A DNA stretch of 35,300 nt from Nostoc indistinguendum CM1-VF10. GTDB taxonomy: Bacteria > Cyanobacteriota > Cyanobacteriia > Cyanobacteriales > Nostocaceae. Shown piece after piece: positions 31,653 to 35,300 of the stretch (its first letter is position 1; each line of letters opens with the position of its first letter). The DNA is taken from NCBI GenBank assembly GCA_019359215.1, contig JAHHHS010000074.1, positions 1 to 35,300 on the forward strand, written 5' to 3'. The notes under the pieces were generated by a model, which saw only the letters and a program-made list of their open reading frames with translations, made no database searches and had not been told where the DNA came from. The position numbers and the translations under genes are program-made.

Positions 31653-32363
31653 ATGTCTAACCTATCAGTTTTTTCGTTTGAAGAGAAAGAAGTTCGTTTT
31701 GTTGGCATAGCAGAAAAACCAGAATGGGTAGCTGCTGATGTGTGTGCTTGTTTGCAATTAAGGGATACAAGTAAAGCACTAGAGACTTTGGAGCCATCCG
31801 AAAAGGGTACGAGGAATGTTCGTACCCTTGGTGGTGAGCAAGAAATGCTGACTGTCAATGAACCAGGGCTTTATCGTCTTGTATTTAAGTCCCGTAAGCC
31901 AGTTGCCAAACGTTTCCAGTACTGGGTGTTTCATGAAGTTCTGCCCTCTATTCGTAAGACAGGTGGATACTCGGTTGCCCCAGGAACCATGACCCAGATT
32001 CAAATCCTTGCTGCACTCGCCCAACAGATGGCAGAACAAGAGCAAAGGCTATTGGAACAAGAACACCGTCAAAACGAAGTACTGGCAAGACTAAATGCGG
32101 TTGAAGTTGAGCAAGATCGGTTCAATAGCCCATGTGGTCACAAGTACAGCGTTATGGGTTTTGCTAAACTTCGAGGATTTGAGATATCACTCTCACAAGC
32201 CGGCAGCAAGGGAAAGAAAGCTAGCGCGTTATGCCGCAAGCAGGGGGTAGAAGTAGAACAGATACATGACCCAAGGTTCGGCTATGTAGGTTTATACCCT
32301 GAAAGCATTTTAGATCAAGTCTTCTCCAGCAATTCAAAAGATTTTGCGATCGCTCGGCACTAA
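31653..32363 (+). CDS. BRO-N phage/plasmid antirepressor
   Basis: A 236-residue protein. Residues about 1-110 are a BRO-N domain: FSFEEKEVRFVGIAEKPEWVAADVCACLQL, EKGTRNVRTLGGEQEMLTVNEPGLYRLVFKSRKPVAKRFQYWVFHEVLPSIRKTGGY. A Gln/Glu-rich coiled coil (about 115-155) links to a C-terminal domain (GHKYSVMGFAKLRGFEISLSQAGSKGKKASALCRKQGVEVEQIHDPRFGYVGLYPESIL) shared almost word for word with the minus-strand gene at 2197-2917. BRO-N proteins are DNA-binding antirepressors in phages. The different N-terminal domains on a common tail indicate domain swapping between the two genes. No RBS is strong before ATG 31653. Confidence 0.88.
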   Translation: MSNLSVFSFEEKEVRFVGIAEKPEWVAADVCACLQLRDTSKALETLEPSEKGTRNVRTLGGEQEMLTVNEPGLYRLVFKSRKPVAKRFQYWVFHEVLPSIRKTGGYSVAPGTMTQIQILAALAQQMAEQEQRLLEQEHRQNEVLARLNAVEVEQDRFNSPCGHKYSVMGFAKLRGFEISLSQAGSKGKKASALCRKQGVEVEQIHDPRFGYVGLYPESILDQVFSSNSKDFAIARH

Positions 32364-32502
32364 ACAAGGTGCGAAGTAGTTTTTAAAGAACCATATTCAC
32401 AAATAGTTCAGGGTTCTAAATCGGCGGAGTGTTAAGTCTGCACCGTTAATATTTTCATGCTCAAAACCTAATAAAGGATGAGAACAAGACATAGAGGGGA
32501 AA

Positions 32503-33995
32503 ATGAGTAATTCTGTTGTAAGCAATCGCAGTGATTTTGCAATAGTCGTTCCATCGTTTCTAGATGACTATGGGCTTAATCCCCAAGAATATCGTTTGTA
32601 TGGACACATAGTTAGACGAGCTGGAAAAGACGGATGTTTTGAGTCAATTCGTAACATGGCAGCAATCTGTTTAATGAATGAAAAGACTGTCAGGAAAACC
32701 CTACAAACCCTGATTGCAGCTAGGTTTATCAAAATAGCCCAAGAACGAAAAGGGAAAACCACAATTTATGAAATCACACATCATTCACAATGGATGGCAT
32801 CAAAATATCTAGAAAAAATCAGGCAACAAATTACTGATACCAAATCATACCAATTAAGGATCTCCCTTTAACGGATCTCTCCCTTAATCCCTCTCAAACT
32901 GACATCGACTCACAAGAAAGAAAAGAAAAAAGAGAATTTGGATTTCAAGTCATAGAAGAACCCAATTCAAGTTTCTCCACTTTGTTGCCAAAAAAATCCG
33001 AGACTACGCAACCAACAAGTCAGTCTCTCATCAAGGCAAATGTTCCGCCGCCACTGCCCGACCCATTTTGGAAAAATCAACGCAAAAAGCCCAACGATGT
33101 GATTTGGGATTGGCTACCAGATGGCCCGTGGCGTAATGAAGAGGGCAAGCTTGATGCAGAATTTCAAATCGCCCTCGCTACTCGGTGGATGAAGGAGTAT
33201 GGCGGCGACTTGCACGCAAACAAAGCCAAGGTACTGAAACACTTCCGCAATGAACCGACTAACTTAGCGATTGAGTGGGAATGGTATCAATCGACTTTCA
33301 TCCATCGCGTTGTCAACATCCAAACCCGCAGGGAGAACGGGCTAAACACCACCCAAGATGAGGAACAGATAGCGCTTCAAGCTAGAGCAGCAACACCATT
33401 ACCTGAATCAGTACGTGTAACACAAACACCCACCTTAACCAAAATGGTAGAGCAAGTAGCAGACTATGCCTTGCCTACTCTGATTTCTCAAGAGCCGCCC
33501 AAAGATGAATTTGGTTGTATTAATCCTGGGGCTTATTTGAATACACCAAAACAGTCAGATAGGGAATTTTGGGCTAACTTTACACCTCATGCTGTGCCAA
33601 GTCGCAAAAAATCACTTGTTGCATCCGCTCTAGAAACGGCAAAGCCAGCTATCGAGGCTTTGAAAGTTGAGAAAGTAGAGCAGTTGAATGAAAAGGCTCC
33701 TGTGCGGGAAGCAGAGGAAGAAGTGGGAGGGTGGGGAGATATTGCCTCCCACACAACTCCCGCAAATAGCTCTCTGCCCCTTGCCTCTTCTAAAAAGTTG
33801 ACTGCGATCGCCGTTATAGTTCAGCCTCCAGTAATAGAAGAAGAAGCTGTACTACAAGACATGAGGAAATATCTTAATTGTGGCAGTGACGTATTGAGGC
33901 AAACCGCAATTGATTGGGCCTGCGATCCTGCTAATCAATGCGAACTCGTGATTGTGTCAGGGCGAGTGGTTGATATCAAATGGGTTGACTTTTAA
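32503..33995 (+). pseudogene. winged-helix plasmid protein (replication or partition type) split by a frameshift
   Basis: ATG 32503 follows GAGGGGAAA. The first frame (122 codons) is a winged-helix domain: FLDDYGLNPQEYRLYGHIVRRAGKDGCFESIRNMAAICLMNEKTVRKTLQTLIAARFIKIAQERKGKTTIYEI, then EKIRQQITDTKS and a premature stop at 32871. Near 32840 the coding sense moves to another frame (PIKDLPLTDLSLNPSQTDIDSQERKEKREFGFQVIEEPNSS) and continues to 33995, with PPLPDPFWKNQRKKPNDVIWDWLPDGPWRNEEGKLDAEFQIALATRWMKEYGGDLHANKAKVLKHF and a tail AVLQDMRKYLNCGSDVLRQTAIDWA. Together about 497 residues. The back half has only a TTG start at 32982. DnaD/Rep-like initiator is a plausible but unproved role. Confidence 0.68.
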
Positions 33996-34022
33996 GCAGC
34001 AAACTCAATACCAGAGTGTCTT

Positions 34023-34142
34023 ATGAAATACTACAGGCAAAACAAATACTTACAAACTTGGAATTGTCAAGATATTCCGGGTGAATATAGTTTCCACCAG
34101 CTTATATGTCAAGAGGTAGCTAATGAGGAGAAAAAGGAGTGA
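34023..34142 (+). CDS. 39-residue ORF coupled to the next gene
   Basis: MKYYRQNKYLQTWNCQDIPG...FHQLICQEVANEEKKE, ATG 34023, stop TGA overlapping the next start as GTGA. The overlap and the RBS of the next gene lying inside it (GAGGAG) suggest it couples translation. No domain. It could also be only a leader peptide. Confidence 0.45.
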   Translation: MKYYRQNKYLQTWNCQDIPGEYSFHQLICQEVANEEKKE

Positions 34143-34945
34143 CTATTTTTACCTCTTACTATGCAGGAGAAATCAGAGGTGAAGCCGTCTCCATCTCTCT
34201 ATATCCTCCAAAAGGCTTTCAAGGCAAGCATTTACCTTTATTTGCTCCAACACCAGAGCTACTGAAATGGTGGAAGTCTTCAGCGTCAGATACTAATGCT
34301 GAACAAGAATACACCCGCCAATTCCACGAAATTTTGCTTTGTAGGCAGCAGCTGATTGATATTTGGGTTGCAAAACAGGAGAAAAACTCACATGACATGA
34401 CATTGTGCTGCTACGAAAAAACTGGCGATTTTTGCCATCGGCATCAAGTTGGACGTGAAGTTATCCAACGATATCTGCCTAAACTCTGGGGCGGGGAAGT
34501 TGGGTTAGGAACTGTTACCCAAGAGAAAATATCCACAATTTGTGGACAAAAAATCATACTTCCAGCCACATACCCACCCCAAGTATTGAGTCTGATCGAG
34601 AAATGTCATGAGTTGGGGTATCGTGTAAAGTGCGATCGCTTAGAGTGCGGATATTACCAAGTTAGCCTCAATGGAGAAGACTTAGGTGTGTGGTCAGAGT
34701 TGGGTGTGCTTGGTGTATTGTCCGGGTTGCAGGAGAAGTTTTACCGTGAGCGCTTAATTCCGTCAGTGGCTATGGCTGCCAAGGCAAGAGGTAAGAATAA
34801 TCAGCAAGATATCAAGATGCCTTCGTGGGTTTTGGTTAATGATACTCAGTCGGAAATTTCAGATCCAGTGGGGCAGTCAGTAACAGCAAAGCTAAACCCT
34901 GAGCGTGCAGAAACACGTATTGTTGAGCAGATGAGTCTCCTATGA
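34139..34945 (+). CDS. DUF488-like protein
   Basis: A 268-residue protein starting at GTG 34139, with GAGGAG eight bases upstream. The N-terminal 120 residues match the DUF488 pattern: TSYYAGEIRGEAVSISLYPP, then MTLCCYEKTGDFCHRHQVGREVIQRYL (Cys90-Cys91, Glu93, Cys99-His100-Arg101-His102). The cysteine/histidine cluster could bind metal. The C-terminal half (YPPQVLSLIEKCHELGYRVKCDRLECGYYQVSLNGEDLGVWSELGVLGVLSGLQEKFYRE) is a separate small domain. Family function is unknown, though DUF488 proteins are found beside nucleic acid and defence genes. Stop overlaps a short ATGA at 34942. Confidence 0.8.
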   Translation: MTIFTSYYAGEIRGEAVSISLYPPKGFQGKHLPLFAPTPELLKWWKSSASDTNAEQEYTRQFHEILLCRQQLIDIWVAKQEKNSHDMTLCCYEKTGDFCHRHQVGREVIQRYLPKLWGGEVGLGTVTQEKISTICGQKIILPATYPPQVLSLIEKCHELGYRVKCDRLECGYYQVSLNGEDLGVWSELGVLGVLSGLQEKFYRERLIPSVAMAAKARGKNNQQDIKMPSWVLVNDTQSEISDPVGQSVTAKLNPERAETRIVEQMSLL

Positions 34946-34948
34946 CTA

Positions 34949-35254
34949 TTGTTCCGTCAAACACTGATGAGACAAGTAAGATATTGCCCTGAAAGCAGTT
35001 GTTCCGCCGCGTCTGTCCCCAGTGTTGAAAAATGGTCGCATGAGGCGATTGTTGCGAGGTCAAATATGCGACCTGTAAGAAGGGAAAAACTGAATCGAGC
35101 AGGAAATTCAGGGGAGAATCCGGGTTTTGACTTCTTGCAAGAGTGCTGGAGTGACGATCCGGCTTTGCAGATTGTGATCAAGAAGTTACTGGTTAAGTTT
35201 CCGCAGTGGGGAATTGCTTGTGTTGATGGGGTGTTGGTTGAGTGGGAGAGGTAG
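34949..35254 (+). CDS. small plasmid protein of unknown function, start uncertain
   Basis: The C-terminal part is convincing: REKLNRAGNSGENPGFDFLQECWSDDPALQIVIKKLLVKFPQWGIACVDGVLVEWER to TAG. The N-terminal part is not: the frame from TTG 34949 (MFRQTLMRQVRYCPESSCSAASVPSVEKWSHEAIVARSNM) has an odd composition. A more natural start, ATG 34942 overlapping the previous stop as ATGA (MTIVPSNTDETSK), runs out after 16 codons in another frame. This suggests a frameshift near 34990-35040; otherwise start at ATG 34967 or later. Confidence 0.55.
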   Translation: MFRQTLMRQVRYCPESSCSAASVPSVEKWSHEAIVARSNMRPVRREKLNRAGNSGENPGFDFLQECWSDDPALQIVIKKLLVKFPQWGIACVDGVLVEWER

Positions 35255-35300
35255 CGTGAGCGGTAGTTTGAGAATTTTATAAAGTAAAGTTTTGTAAAGT

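Noticed and set aside
1..35300. tRNA or rRNA genes
   Set aside because: I saw no cloverleaf with a GTTCRANYC T-arm or any rRNA core sequence on either strand by eye.

Overview
The window looks like accessory DNA, most likely plasmid DNA, from a filamentous heterocyst-type cyanobacterium (Nostoc/Anabaena/Calothrix group). The signs are many HIP1 octamers (GCGATCGC, for example near 2737, 7018, 12488, 25020, 34632), short dispersed repeats inserted inside genes, a CyRepA1-type cyanobacterial plasmid replication gene (decayed), small conserved plasmid genes of unknown function, and a dense load of IS remnants. Assignments come from reading the sequence and from family knowledge; no database search was run.

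Left block (1-6218, almost all minus strand): a broken CyRepA1 replication gene, an AlkB-like dioxygenase, an antirepressor-like gene with a one-base frameshift, and a run of small closely spaced plasmid genes. The run starts at a sigma70-like promoter (6292-6320) shared with a divergent XRE regulator. Next (6385-9518) come the XRE regulator, a plasmid ParB-like or DUF3102-like gene broken by two short dispersed repeats, an unknown small protein, an NTF2-like protein, and scattered remnants of a second copy of the broken gene.

Middle block (9848-26690): an alpha-helical repeat protein, an isochorismatase-family hydrolase, an intact IS630 element that beheads an AAA-like ATPase, a second truncated AAA-like ATPase fused to a Tn3 transposase remnant that carries an IS5-like element, which in turn carries a MITE. 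Then comes the most notable intact gene: a 738-residue trypsin-like protease fused to an endonuclease I domain (15383-17599, minus). After it lie a single-pass Pro/Ser/Thr-rich membrane protein, an IS4 element inactivated by a 26-bp tandem duplication, a beheaded XRE regulator overlapping a GIY-YIG nuclease, one copy of a segmental duplication, a secreted protein, a frameshifted IS630 and remnants of other transposases.

Right block (26749-30768, minus): a second set of plasmid housekeeping-like genes, including a gene split by a 105-bp MITE, the second copy of the segmental duplication, a paralogue of the 3219-4061 gene and a zinc-ribbon protein. The divergent plus-strand block (31248-35254) holds a small DNA-binding regulator with an operator-like palindrome, a BRO-N antirepressor (paralogue of the 2197-2917 gene), a winged-helix plasmid protein split by a frameshift, a 39-residue ORF, a DUF488-like protein and a small unknown gene.

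Taken together, it is a plasmid backbone with two partly duplicated sets of operons, eroding through IS, MITE and short-repeat insertion. The best candidates for new biology are the protease-nuclease fusion beside AAA-like ATPase remnants (a possible conflict or defence effector), and the small repeats that edit or kill genes.
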